A DNA stretch of 5,507 bases from Pseudobdellovibrionaceae bacterium (GTDB lineage Bacteria > Bdellovibrionota > Bdellovibrionia > Bdellovibrionales > UBA1609): NCBI GenBank assembly GCA_026712605.1, contig JAPORL010000051.1, positions 1 through 5,507 of the forward strand, in the 5' to 3' direction. Each line of letters begins with the position of its first letter. Positions within the stretch are counted from its first letter, which is position 1. Shown here piece after piece: positions 1 to 5,507 of the stretch. The position numbers and the translations under genes were made by a program. Under the pieces are notes generated by a model. That model searched no databases, was not told the origin of the DNA, and saw only the letters and a program-made list of their open reading frames with translations.

Positions 1-38
1 AATAGCTTTCAAGTCAAAGTTTAAAATGGTTTTTTGTG

Positions 39-169
39 AAAAGCTTATAAGATACTTAAACATGAATAAATGACTCAAGAACTCGGATAGGCTTTTGCCA
101 CAAAGCGACTTACAGTCGCTATGTATTCAAATCCGAACTCGCTTTTAACTTTGTATCTTATAAGCTTTT
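39..169. repeat. 17-bp perfect inverted repeat bracketing the first repeat unit
   Basis: Positions 39-55 read AAAAGCTTATAAGATAC, and 153-169 are the exact reverse complement. The arms enclose about 97 bases that contain two further nested inverted repeats. The second unit has the right arm only, with two base changes (283-299), so the left arm at 39-55 is either the boundary of the array or the end of an oppositely oriented copy that continues leftwards. The arms resemble terminal inverted repeats of a small non-autonomous element, but no target duplication was identified. Confidence 0.8.
83..136 (+). other. Nested stem-loop in repeat unit 1
   Basis: An outer stem TCGGAT (83-88) pairs with ATCCGA (131-136). 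An inner stem AGCGAC (104-109) pairs with GTCGCT (115-120) around a 5-base loop, TTACA. Both stems are perfect. There is no T-run after the structure, so it is not a standard intrinsic terminator. It may act as RNA structure in a leader transcript or as a DNA cruciform; which of these applies cannot be told from sequence alone. Confidence 0.6.
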
Positions 170-209
170 AATCAAGAAATTTAAACATATAGAAATAAGC
201 CTTAAAAGC

Positions 210-266
210 TCGGGACATGTGTTTTGCAACAAAGCGATTTGCAGTTGCTATGTTTTTTAAATCTGA
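210..266 (+). other. Nested stem-loop in repeat unit 2, pairing kept through G-U wobbles
   Basis: The outer arm starting at 210 (TCGGG) pairs with TCTGA at 262-266 using two G-U pairs. The inner arm AGCGAT (233-238) pairs with GTTGCT (244-249), also using two G-U pairs, around the loop TTGCA. Compared with unit 1, four stem bases have changed and each change leaves a pair that is allowed in plus-strand RNA. One outer pair is lost. A rival fold, GCAAC (226-230) with GTTGC (244-248), is also possible here. Confidence 0.5.
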
Positions 267-390
267 ACTCGTTTTGAACTTTATATCTTACAAGCTTTTA
301 ATCAAGAAATTTAAACATATAGAAATAAGCTTTAAAGACCTATAATAAGTATGGAAAGTTTTTATATGATTCCTAATTCTGTATAACAAC

Positions 391-419
391 TTGACTGAAA
401 AATAGGAGCAGTTTATCTT
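391..419 (+). promoter_or_regulatory. Candidate sigma-70 promoter for lepB-recG
   Basis: A -35 box TTGACT (391-396; five of six consensus bases) is separated by exactly 17 bases from a -10 box TATCTT (414-419; four of six). Transcription would start near 426, leaving a leader of about 27 bases before the lepB start. It is the best-spaced promoter pair seen between the repeat array and lepB. The surrounding DNA is very AT-rich, so a chance match is possible. Confidence 0.5.
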
Positions 420-452
420 AAGTTTTACTATTTTAAATTCAGAAATAAAATT

Positions 453-1202
453 ATGAGTGAAAAAAAGAAAAAAAATCTATTTATTGAAATGCTTAAAAGT
501 GTTACCTCTACTATCGGTTTAATTTTTTTAATTTTGTTTATTCGTTGGATGTTTATAGAGCCTTTTGTTATTCCTTCTGGCAGTATGATACCTAGTTTGT
601 TGATAAGGGATCATATTGTTGTGAATAAATTTTCTTATGGTATTCGTTATCCTTTTAGGAACAAATACATTTGGCGGAGATCTTTACCTAAAAGAGGAGA
701 TATTGTTGTTTTTCGTTCTACTGAAGACAGTAAGTTTATGATTAAAAGAGTAATAGGTTTGCCCGGAGAAAAAGTGTTTTTAGATGAAAATGGACAAATT
801 TGGATAAATAATAAAAAAATATATCGTGAAAAGATAGAAGATCCTAAAAACTCTAAAGACTTTTACTCAGTTAGCGAGAGAAGTTTAGGGGCTAGTTATG
901 ACAAGTATGATTTTTTTTTAGAAACAACAAAAACTCACAAATACCGAGTTATAAAGGAAAATAACTCTTATTTTACATTAGGAGATCAATTCTATAATGT
1001 TCCTACAGATTCTGTTTTTGTTTTAGGAGATAATCGTGATGGTTCTAGTGATAGCAGGACATGGGGTTATTTGCCTTTAGATAATATTATAGGCAGAGCT
1101 TTTGGAATTTGGCTAAGTTGTGAAGAATCTTTTTTCTCTTTAAGAATTTTATGTGATCCACTGACCTTAAGGGCAGGAAGAATGTTTCGATCTATAAAAT
1201 AA
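453..1202 (+). CDS. lepB: Signal peptidase I
   Basis: Signal peptidase I is the membrane protease that removes signal peptides from proteins exported by the Sec and Tat routes. The 249-residue product has a lysine-rich N-terminus (residues 4-7) followed by one hydrophobic anchor at about 17-35, so the catalytic domain should lie on the outer side of the cytoplasmic membrane. Box B is PSGSMIPSL with nucleophile Ser44. The general base is Lys98 in IKRVIGLPGE. GDNRDGSSDSR at 192-202 is box E. All key residues of the S26 family are present. Only one transmembrane segment is visible, as in many non-enterobacterial enzymes. ATG at 453 is the only plausible start: the frame upstream is open to 399 but has no ATG. 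There is no clear Shine-Dalgarno sequence. recG follows after 23 bases, so the two are probably co-transcribed. Confidence 0.97.
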   Translation: MSEKKKKNLFIEMLKSVTSTIGLIFLILFIRWMFIEPFVIPSGSMIPSLLIRDHIVVNKFSYGIRYPFRNKYIWRRSLPKRGDIVVFRSTEDSKFMIKRVIGLPGEKVFLDENGQIWINNKKIYREKIEDPKNSKDFYSVSERSLGASYDKYDFFLETTKTHKYRVIKENNSYFTLGDQFYNVPTDSVFVLGDNRDGSSDSRTWGYLPLDNIIGRAFGIWLSCEESFFSLRILCDPLTLRAGRMFRSIK

Positions 1203-1218
1203 TTTTTAGTTAAAAATT
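1201..1218. repeat. AT-only palindrome between lepB and recG
   Basis: AATTTTTA (1201-1208) and TAAAAATT (1211-1218) are perfect reverse complements separated by GT. The palindrome overlaps the last two bases of the lepB stop codon and ends seven bases before the recG start. An AT-only stem is weak and has no separate T-run after it, so termination between the genes is unlikely. It may simply reflect base composition. Confidence 0.4.
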
Positions 1219-1225
1219 AAAAAAA

Positions 1226-3325
1226 ATGAATAAAAATCAAATTACATTAGATACTCCTTTGCAATTTATAAAAGGAGTTGGTCCTAAGTTGGGAGAGATT
1301 TTAAAAAAATCCTCTCTTTTGACAGTTAATGATATGATTCACAGACTCCCTAGAGCCTATCAAGATAATCGGAGAGTAGTTAGTTTTAGTGATTTATCTC
1401 TTGATCAGCAAGTGATTGTTCAGGCAGATATAGTAAAAAAAAGTATTATTCCTTTAAGAAGTCGGAATAAAAGAATTTATGAAATTCTTATAAGTGATGG
1501 TTCACAGATTATACCTTGTAAATTTTTTACACTTCCTTATAAAAACTGGTTTAACTCCTTAAGAGTAGGGGAAAGAGTAGAGGTCAGAGGAAAGGTGACG
1601 CTTTTTCGCAATCGCTTTACTTTTAATCATCCTCAACTTTTTCCTTCTAGTCCTGAAGAAGAGATAAAAAATCAAGATTTAGTTTTACCTCTTTATTCTG
1701 AAATTGACTCTATAACACAACATAAAATACGAAGTATTATTAAAGAAATTTTTACCCATTTATTTTTATCTGATAAAGATTTTGAGTGGCTCCCTGCTTG
1801 GCTTATAAAAAAATATAAACTGATTTCTCGTTTAAAAGCTTTAAAGGGAGTTCACTTTCCTGATAGTAAAAGAATAGATGATTATCTAAAATTTCAAACG
1901 GAATTTCAAAAAAGACTAATCTTTGACGAATTTTTTGAATTACAGTTTTATTTTGCTTTAAAAAATCAAGGTTGGAAAATAGGTAAAGCTGATCCCATTC
2001 AAATCAATAATGAGTATGTAAAGGAGATACAAAAAAATTTAGTCTTTGATTTAACATTAGCTCAAAAAAAAGTTTTAAAAGATATTTTTTCTGATTTAAA
2101 GTCAACTTATCCCATGCATCGTCTTTTGCAAGGAGATGTAGGCTGTGGAAAAACTGTTGTTGCTCTTATATCAGCTTTAGTTTGCGCTAAACAAGGTTAT
2201 CAAACAGCAATTATGGTTCCTACAGAAATTTTAGCAGAACAACATTATAAAAATGCCAGCCATTTTTTAGAGCCTTTTGGTATAAAAGTGGAAAAGCTAA
2301 CTGGCAAAATGAAACCATCTCAAAAAAGAACGGTTAGTGGAGTTTTACAGTCAGGTTTTTGCCAAGTTTGTATAGGGACTCATGCTCTAATACAAGAGAA
2401 CATTCAGTTTAATAAATTGGCTTTTGTTGTGATAGATGAACAGCATCGCTTTGGAGCTCATCAAAGAGCTTTATTAAAATCTAAAGGAATTCATCCTCAT
2501 TTTTTAGTCATGACAGCTACACCTATTCCCCGTACTTTGTCTATGGCCATTTATGGTGATCTAGATGTTTCGGTTATTGATGAAATGCCAAAAGGTCGTA
2601 TTCCTATTGTAACTAGAAGAGTTTTTCCTAAAAAAAGAAAAGAGGTTTTTGATTTCTTAAGAGATCAAGTAAAAACAGGACGACAAGCTTATGTTGTTTA
2701 TCCTTTAGTGGAAGAAAGTGAGAAATTGGATTTAAAAAACGCTATGGATCAATATGAAAAACTAAAAAATTATTATAAGGATTTAAAATGGGGTTTATTG
2801 ACAGGAAGAATGAACTCAGATGAAAAAAAAGATATAATGAATCGTTTTATAAAAAAAGAGATACAAGTTTTAGTTTCTACTACTGTCATTGAAGTAGGAG
2901 TGGATGTTCCCAATGCCAGTGTTATGGTTATAGAAAATGCAGAGCGCTTTGGTTTATCTCAACTGCATCAGTTAAGGGGGAGAGTAGGCAGAGGAGCTTA
3001 TAAAAGTTACTGTATTGTTGTTTTAGGAGAAAGATTTTCTAAAGAATCGGCTGAAAGAGCTTACATTATGCAAAGTACATTAGATGGTTTTAAAATAGCA
3101 GAAAAAGATTTAGAAATCAGAGGACCAGGAGAGTTTTTAGGAAGTCGTCAATCTGGACTTCCTAGTTTTAGGATAGCTAATATCATTCGTGACTCAAAGA
3201 GTTTGTCTTTAGCCAAACAATCTGCTTTTGATCTGATTTCAAAAGATCCTTATTTACAAAAAATAGAACATCAAAAAATTAAAGATAAATTTAAAGAGCT
3301 TTCCACATCTATTCAACCGGGTTAG
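1226..3325 (+). CDS. recG: ATP-dependent DNA helicase RecG
   Basis: RecG is a cytoplasmic superfamily 2 helicase that remodels stalled replication forks and drives branch migration of Holliday junctions. The 699-residue length is close to the usual size. The N-terminal wedge/OB-fold region begins with TPLQFIKGVGPKLG, a helix-hairpin-helix-like segment, and runs to about residue 260. Helicase motifs follow: Walker A GDVGCGKT at 303-310, DEQH at 404-407, TATPIPRT from 430, and EVGVDVPNA with QLRGRVGRG from 582. The C-terminal RecG signature EKDLEIRGPGEFLGSRQSG is intact. There is no frameshift or missing motif. The start ATG lacks a visible Shine-Dalgarno sequence and sits after an A-rich run. 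It follows lepB closely and probably shares its promoter. Confidence 0.98.
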   Translation: MNKNQITLDTPLQFIKGVGPKLGEILKKSSLLTVNDMIHRLPRAYQDNRRVVSFSDLSLDQQVIVQADIVKKSIIPLRSRNKRIYEILISDGSQIIPCKFFTLPYKNWFNSLRVGERVEVRGKVTLFRNRFTFNHPQLFPSSPEEEIKNQDLVLPLYSEIDSITQHKIRSIIKEIFTHLFLSDKDFEWLPAWLIKKYKLISRLKALKGVHFPDSKRIDDYLKFQTEFQKRLIFDEFFELQFYFALKNQGWKIGKADPIQINNEYVKEIQKNLVFDLTLAQKKVLKDIFSDLKSTYPMHRLLQGDVGCGKTVVALISALVCAKQGYQTAIMVPTEILAEQHYKNASHFLEPFGIKVEKLTGKMKPSQKRTVSGVLQSGFCQVCIGTHALIQENIQFNKLAFVVIDEQHRFGAHQRALLKSKGIHPHFLVMTATPIPRTLSMAIYGDLDVSVIDEMPKGRIPIVTRRVFPKKRKEVFDFLRDQVKTGRQAYVVYPLVEESEKLDLKNAMDQYEKLKNYYKDLKWGLLTGRMNSDEKKDIMNRFIKKEIQVLVSTTVIEVGVDVPNASVMVIENAERFGLSQLHQLRGRVGRGAYKSYCIVVLGERFSKESAERAYIMQSTLDGFKIAEKDLEIRGPGEFLGSRQSGLPSFRIANIIRDSKSLSLAKQSAFDLISKDPYLQKIEHQKIKDKFKELSTSIQPG

Positions 3326-3336
3326 TAGCTAGAGCA

Positions 3337-3380
3337 TTGATTTTTAAGACATTACTTGTTATTCTTAAAATTGATTTTTA
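3337..3380. other. Inverted and direct repeats in the recG-rpoH gap
   Basis: TTTTAAGA (3342-3349) is the reverse complement of TCTTAAAA (3363-3370), with a 13-base loop. The 10-mer TTGATTTTTA occurs at 3337-3346 and again at 3371-3380, right after the second arm. A stem followed by a T-rich stretch resembles a weak intrinsic terminator for recG. The stem has only one G-C pair, so it could equally be a site around an rpoH promoter. I see no well-spaced promoter boxes here. Confidence 0.3.
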
Positions 3381-3397
3381 TGTAAAAGATTAATCGT

Positions 3398-4354
3398 ATG
3401 AAGCCAGATAAAAATAAAAAGAAAAAATTTAGTAAAACAGAAGAAGTTATCCCTAAACGGAGAAAATCTGTATCTTCTAACAGTATTGTTTTGTCTCCAG
3501 AGGTGATTCCTTCTGTTATTGAAGGAGGAAGCGCTCTTCAAAATTATATGGCGCGAATTTCTAAAATTCCTGTGTTATCTAAGGATGAAGAGTATAAATT
3601 AACTGTAGCTTATTATGAAACCAGAGATTCGGAAATTGCTAAAAAGCTCATCCAATCTAATTTGCGTTTTGTTGTAAAGGTAGCGGCAGAATACAGTAAG
3701 TTTAGTTCTAAAATAATGGATTTAATACAAGAAGGCAATATTGGTTTAATGCGAGCTCTTAAAGAGTTTAATCCCTATAAGGGAGCTAAGTTGATAACTT
3801 ATGCCGTTTGGTGGATTAGGGGTTATATTCAAGAGTATTTGATGAGACATCATTCTATTGTTCGTCTAGGGACTAATAAAAAACAACAAAGACTTTTTTA
3901 TTTATTACAAAAGGAAAAACAAAAATTGGAAGATTACTCTGAAAAAAAGCTGTTACCTAGTTTAGCTAAAGCCACTCAAACCAAAGAGAAAGATGTGGAA
4001 CAAATGAAGGAAGTTGTTTTAAAAAAAGATTTTAGTTTAGATCAGCCTATTAGCTCAGAAAAAGGAGAAAAAAGTTTTTTAGAATTTCAACAAGATGAGT
4101 CTTCTATAGATGATATGTTGTCACTTTATCAAATATCTAAACTTTTAAAAAAACATTTAAAAAAAATAGAATCAAAATTAAATTATAAAGAAAAAGTAAT
4201 TATTAAAGATCGTTTTTTGAAAGAGCCAGCAAAAACTCTTCAAGAGATTGCAGATGAATTTAATGTGACAAGAGAAGCCATCAGACAAAGTGAAGAGCGC
4301 TTAATGAAAAAACTTAAAGCAGAGCTTATCCCTATTCTTAAAAAACCTTATTGA
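3398..4354 (+). CDS. rpoH: RNA polymerase sigma factor, RpoH (sigma-32) type
   Basis: This is a group 2/3 sigma-70-family factor that directs RNA polymerase to promoters, by family most likely those of heat-shock genes. After a lysine- and arginine-rich tail of about 44 residues comes region 1.2 (LQNYMARISKIPVLSKDEE, 47-65). Region 2 follows, with NLRFVVKVAAEYSKF (88-102), the core-binding DLIQEGNIGLMRALKEFNP (108-126) and the -10-recognition segment YAVWWIRGYIQEYLMRH (135-151). QQRLFYLLQ (163-171) sits where the RpoH box lies. Region 4 ends the protein with a helix-turn-helix, TLQEIADEFNVTREAIRQSE. The 318-residue length exceeds the usual 280-300 because of the tail. ATG 3398 is supported by an in-frame TAA at 3383-3385. 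No strong Shine-Dalgarno sequence is visible. Assignment to sigma-32 rather than another alternative sigma rests on the RpoH-box match and overall resemblance. Confidence 0.9.
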   Translation: MKPDKNKKKKFSKTEEVIPKRRKSVSSNSIVLSPEVIPSVIEGGSALQNYMARISKIPVLSKDEEYKLTVAYYETRDSEIAKKLIQSNLRFVVKVAAEYSKFSSKIMDLIQEGNIGLMRALKEFNPYKGAKLITYAVWWIRGYIQEYLMRHHSIVRLGTNKKQQRLFYLLQKEKQKLEDYSEKKLLPSLAKATQTKEKDVEQMKEVVLKKDFSLDQPISSEKGEKSFLEFQQDESSIDDMLSLYQISKLLKKHLKKIESKLNYKEKVIIKDRFLKEPAKTLQEIADEFNVTREAIRQSEERLMKKLKAELIPILKKPY

Positions 4355-4366
4355 AGAATATTTTAA

Positions 4367-4530
4367 TTTTGTATCTTACAAGCTTGTTTGGGACAAAGCT
4401 AAAAAACTCAGACATGCGTTTTGCCACCAAGCCTAAGTGGTTAAAAGGGGATGGTCTTTAGAATCGCTAGCTTGTATCTAAGTAGACTTTGCTTTCCTAA
4501 CCACTATTTAAAATGTTTAGAAATAATCAG
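4367..4530 (+). repeat. Diverged dispersed copy of the repeat found upstream of lepB
   Basis: The blocks of the 5' array recur in the same order. TTTTGTATCTTACAAGCTT at 4367-4385 matches 150-167 and 280-297. AACTCAGACATGCGTTTTGC and the following CACCAAGC at 4405-4432 match 80-106 and about 207-236. TTGTATCT at 4472 and TTTAGAAATAATC at 4516-4528 match the later boxes. Spacing between blocks is close to that in unit 1: 67 versus 71 bases, then 47 versus 41. Short nested pairings, AGAC 4410-4413 with GTCT 4454-4457 and CCAC 4424-4427 with GTGG 4437-4440, mirror the two stems of the array. It fills the gap between convergent rpoH and the minus-strand genes, where I see no gene. Confidence 0.65.
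4436..4505. other. 8-bp inverted repeat in the convergent intergenic gap
   Basis: AGTGGTTA (4436-4443) is the reverse complement of TAACCACT (4498-4505), with 54 bases between. It lies inside the third repeat copy, between the ends of rpoH and the decayed minus-strand gene. No clear T-run follows either arm, so a role as a two-way terminator is only a possibility. Confidence 0.3.
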
Positions 4531-4556
4531 TAAAAATTAAATACTTTTATGGAAAA

Positions 4557-4931
4557 TTATATCCAAAGGGTTGAGTTTTTCTGATCTAACTCTTGGATTA
4601 CCCTACCATAAGGAAAAGGATTATTACCCATAATTCTTGTATTACCGACAGTATCAGTATTACCAGAAACATATGCATCGCTAGAAATAGTTATATTAGT
4701 ACCAGAAACATGTGCATTGCCAACAATTTTTGTATTGCTAGAAACCCTTACTTTACCAGAAGCTGTTACATAGTGAAGAACCTTTTCATACTACAAAATC
4801 TGTGCTTTATCTAAAACCTGTGCATAGTCCAAAACCATAGCATCCTTTCCGACAAAAGCTGTGATTGACTGAGATAGAGCGTGAAAATGTGGTAAAGACA
4901 GAGAAAAAGCATGGCAGGTTAATAATTGATT
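4557..4931 (-). pseudogene. Decayed hexapeptide-repeat (left-handed beta-helix) protein
   Basis: The minus-strand frame, read from 4931 down to the TAA at 4557-4559, contains twelve consecutive hexapeptides between 4844 and 4626, including DAMVLD, YAQVLD, NTKIVG, NAHVSG, DAYVSG, NTDTVG and NTRIMG. The consensus is about [DN]-[AT]-x-[VI]-x-[GD], with one extra Thr before NITISS. This spacing, with an aliphatic residue every sixth position and a small residue four after it, is typical of left-handed parallel beta-helix proteins. One TAG (4791-4793) breaks the third hexad, and no ATG with a plausible leader precedes the repeats, so the gene appears inactivated and shortened at its start. After the repeats, the C-terminus reads NNPFPYGRVIQELDQKNST and then LWI. 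There is no acyltransferase active site in what remains, so the original function is unknown; a surface, tail-like or scaffold role is only a guess. The plus-strand open frame over 4593-4814 is its antisense shadow. Confidence 0.65.
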
Positions 4932-4963
4932 TTACTGAATTATGATTATGTTTGAACTTATGT

Positions 4964-5507
4964 TCAATTAGAGAAGTGCTCTAATGTTTTTATTACTAAA
5001 TTTCTTAATCTTTCAACGGGTGTATAAGCAATGACTGGAATAACTTGAGAACCACCAACTAAAATACCTAAAAATTCTTCTTCTTTAGAAATAACAGGAG
5101 AACCACTTAATCCTCTTAAATCTTTTTTTGAATCTGTTTTTATAAGGAGAAATTCTTTATCTACAATTAAATGAAATATAAAGGTCCGTAAGGTTCTCTT
5201 CTCAACAAAAGATGTTCTAAGAAAATCTTCCTGGCTTATTAAAGTGCCTTGAATTTTAGTAAAAGAACCATTAGGAAATCCTATTATAGTTACAGATTCC
5301 TCTTTCTTAATTCGCTCAGATAGGTCGTAATTATTTATATCTAATTCTTTATATTCTCTATCAAAGTATCTGCTTTCTACTTGAAGAAGAGCTAAATCAT
5401 ATTTTTTATAATCTGCTAAAAATTTTAAATAAATAATTTTTCTATTGATATGATCATTAAAATAGAATTTTTCCATGCCTTTAACCATATGGTAGGCTGT
5501 TGCTATT
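4964..5507 (-). CDS. Trypsin-like serine protease domain protein (partial, N-terminus outside window)
   Basis: This is a chymotrypsin-fold (S1-type) peptidase. Reading from the window edge at 5507, the first residues are IATAYHMVKGME, so the catalytic-histidine motif TAYH lies at 5489-5500, just before the ATG at 5488. That ATG is therefore internal, and the true start is beyond the edge. The aspartate is in YDLALLQVE (codon 5396-5398) and the nucleophile in GLSGSPVI (codon 5105-5107). IIGFPNGS and FLGILVGGS are further family-typical strands. The triad is complete and there is no frameshift. The protein stops about 46 residues after the catalytic serine, so no PDZ domain follows, unlike DegP/HtrA. 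Whether it has a signal peptide or other N-terminal domains cannot be seen. It may be V8-like, an exported protease, or a protease module of a larger protein. The decayed hexapeptide gene lies about 30 bases downstream on the same strand. Confidence 0.85.
   Translation of the reverse strand, partial: IATAYHMVKGMEKFYFNDHINRKIIYLKFLADYKKYDLALLQVESRYFDREYKELDINNYDLSERIKKEESVTIIGFPNGSFTKIQGTLISQEDFLRTSFVEKRTLRTFIFHLIVDKEFLLIKTDSKKDLRGLSGSPVISKEEEFLGILVGGSQVIPVIAYTPVERLRNLVIKTLEHFSN

Larger units (their letters stand above)
56..336 (+). repeat. Tandem intergenic repeat, two full units of about 130 bp plus a partial third
   Basis: Unit 1 is 56-180, unit 2 is 181-310, and a third unit starts at 311 and fades after about 336. 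Each begins with TTAAACAT and carries, in order, an A+G-rich segment, a CTCGG box, TTTTGC(C/A)AC, a small hairpin, GAACTCG, a TATCTTA(T/C)AAGCTTTTA box and ATCAAGAAAT. The stretches 151-206 and 281-336 match at 53 of 56 positions and all three differences are transitions. The central 60-70 bases have diverged more. There is no credible reading frame here, so this looks like non-coding dispersed repeat DNA upstream of lepB. The stretch 1-55 before it holds only one inverted copy of the AAGCTT-containing box. The function is unknown. Confidence 0.85.

Noticed and set aside
56..336. CRISPR array or type III toxin-antitoxin repeat RNA
   Set aside because: The units are about 130 bp with no short repeat-spacer alternation, there are no cas genes, and the downstream gene is lepB, not a toxin.
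341..346. Perfect -10 box TATAAT upstream of lepB
   Set aside because: There is no -35-like hexamer 16-18 bases upstream, and AT-rich DNA gives such matches by chance. The pair at 391-419 is better spaced.
4381..4406. Intrinsic terminator for rpoH (AGCTTGT and ACAAAGCT arms)
   Set aside because: The stem has a bulge and is followed by an A-run, not a T-run, on the plus strand. Read on the minus strand the T-run comes before the stem.
4593..4814. Plus-strand open frame of 73 codons with repeated Ile/Cys/Asn/Arg pattern
   Set aside because: Its repetitiveness is explained by the hexapeptide repeats read on the opposite strand. It starts with TTG, has no ribosome site and has unnatural composition.
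4836..4912. Alternative minus-strand starts for the hexapeptide gene (ATG at 4836-4838 or 4910-4912)
   Set aside because: The first gives only about 15 codons before the TAG, and the second is in a different frame that soon reaches a stop.
1..5507. tRNA or rRNA genes
   Set aside because: No cloverleaf-like arms with a T-loop consensus and no rRNA-like conserved stretches were seen in the gaps.

Overview
The window comes from an AT-rich bacterial chromosome (roughly 30% G+C by eye). Three intact housekeeping genes lie on the plus strand: signal peptidase I (lepB), the branched-DNA helicase RecG (recG) and an RpoH-type heat-shock sigma factor (rpoH). A partial trypsin-like serine protease gene and a decayed hexapeptide-repeat gene lie on the minus strand. 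An RpoH-type sigma factor together with signal peptidase I points to a Gram-negative bacterium. From memory of family sequences, RecG and RpoH look most like those of Bdellovibrionota/deltaproteobacterial lineages, possibly a host-associated member with a small AT-rich genome. That placement is an inference and was not tested. None of the three plus-strand genes has a convincing Shine-Dalgarno sequence close to its start.

Layout: positions 1-336 hold a tandem array of an intergenic repeat of about 130 bp. Each full unit can fold into nested stem-loops, and a 17-bp perfect inverted repeat brackets the first unit. A good promoter candidate (391-419) precedes lepB (453-1202), which is followed after 23 bases by recG (1226-3325) and after another 72 bases by rpoH (3398-4354). 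The three may be co-transcribed, although the recG-rpoH gap contains an AT-rich inverted repeat and could separate units. Downstream of rpoH, a diverged third copy of the 5' repeat family fills the gap between convergent genes (about 4367-4530).

The minus-strand end holds the remains of a left-handed beta-helix (hexapeptide-repeat) protein, 4557-4931. It has twelve recognisable hexapeptides interrupted by one in-frame TAG and no credible start. Upstream of it on the same strand is a serine protease gene (4964-5507) that runs off the window edge. Reading through to the edge recovers the catalytic histidine motif TAYH, so the ATG at 5488 is not the real start and the triad His/Asp/Ser is complete.

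No completely new system is evident. The most unusual items are the dispersed structured repeat, in which base changes between copies keep the plus-strand RNA pairing, and the eroded hexapeptide-repeat gene, which is hidden under a misleading plus-strand open frame.
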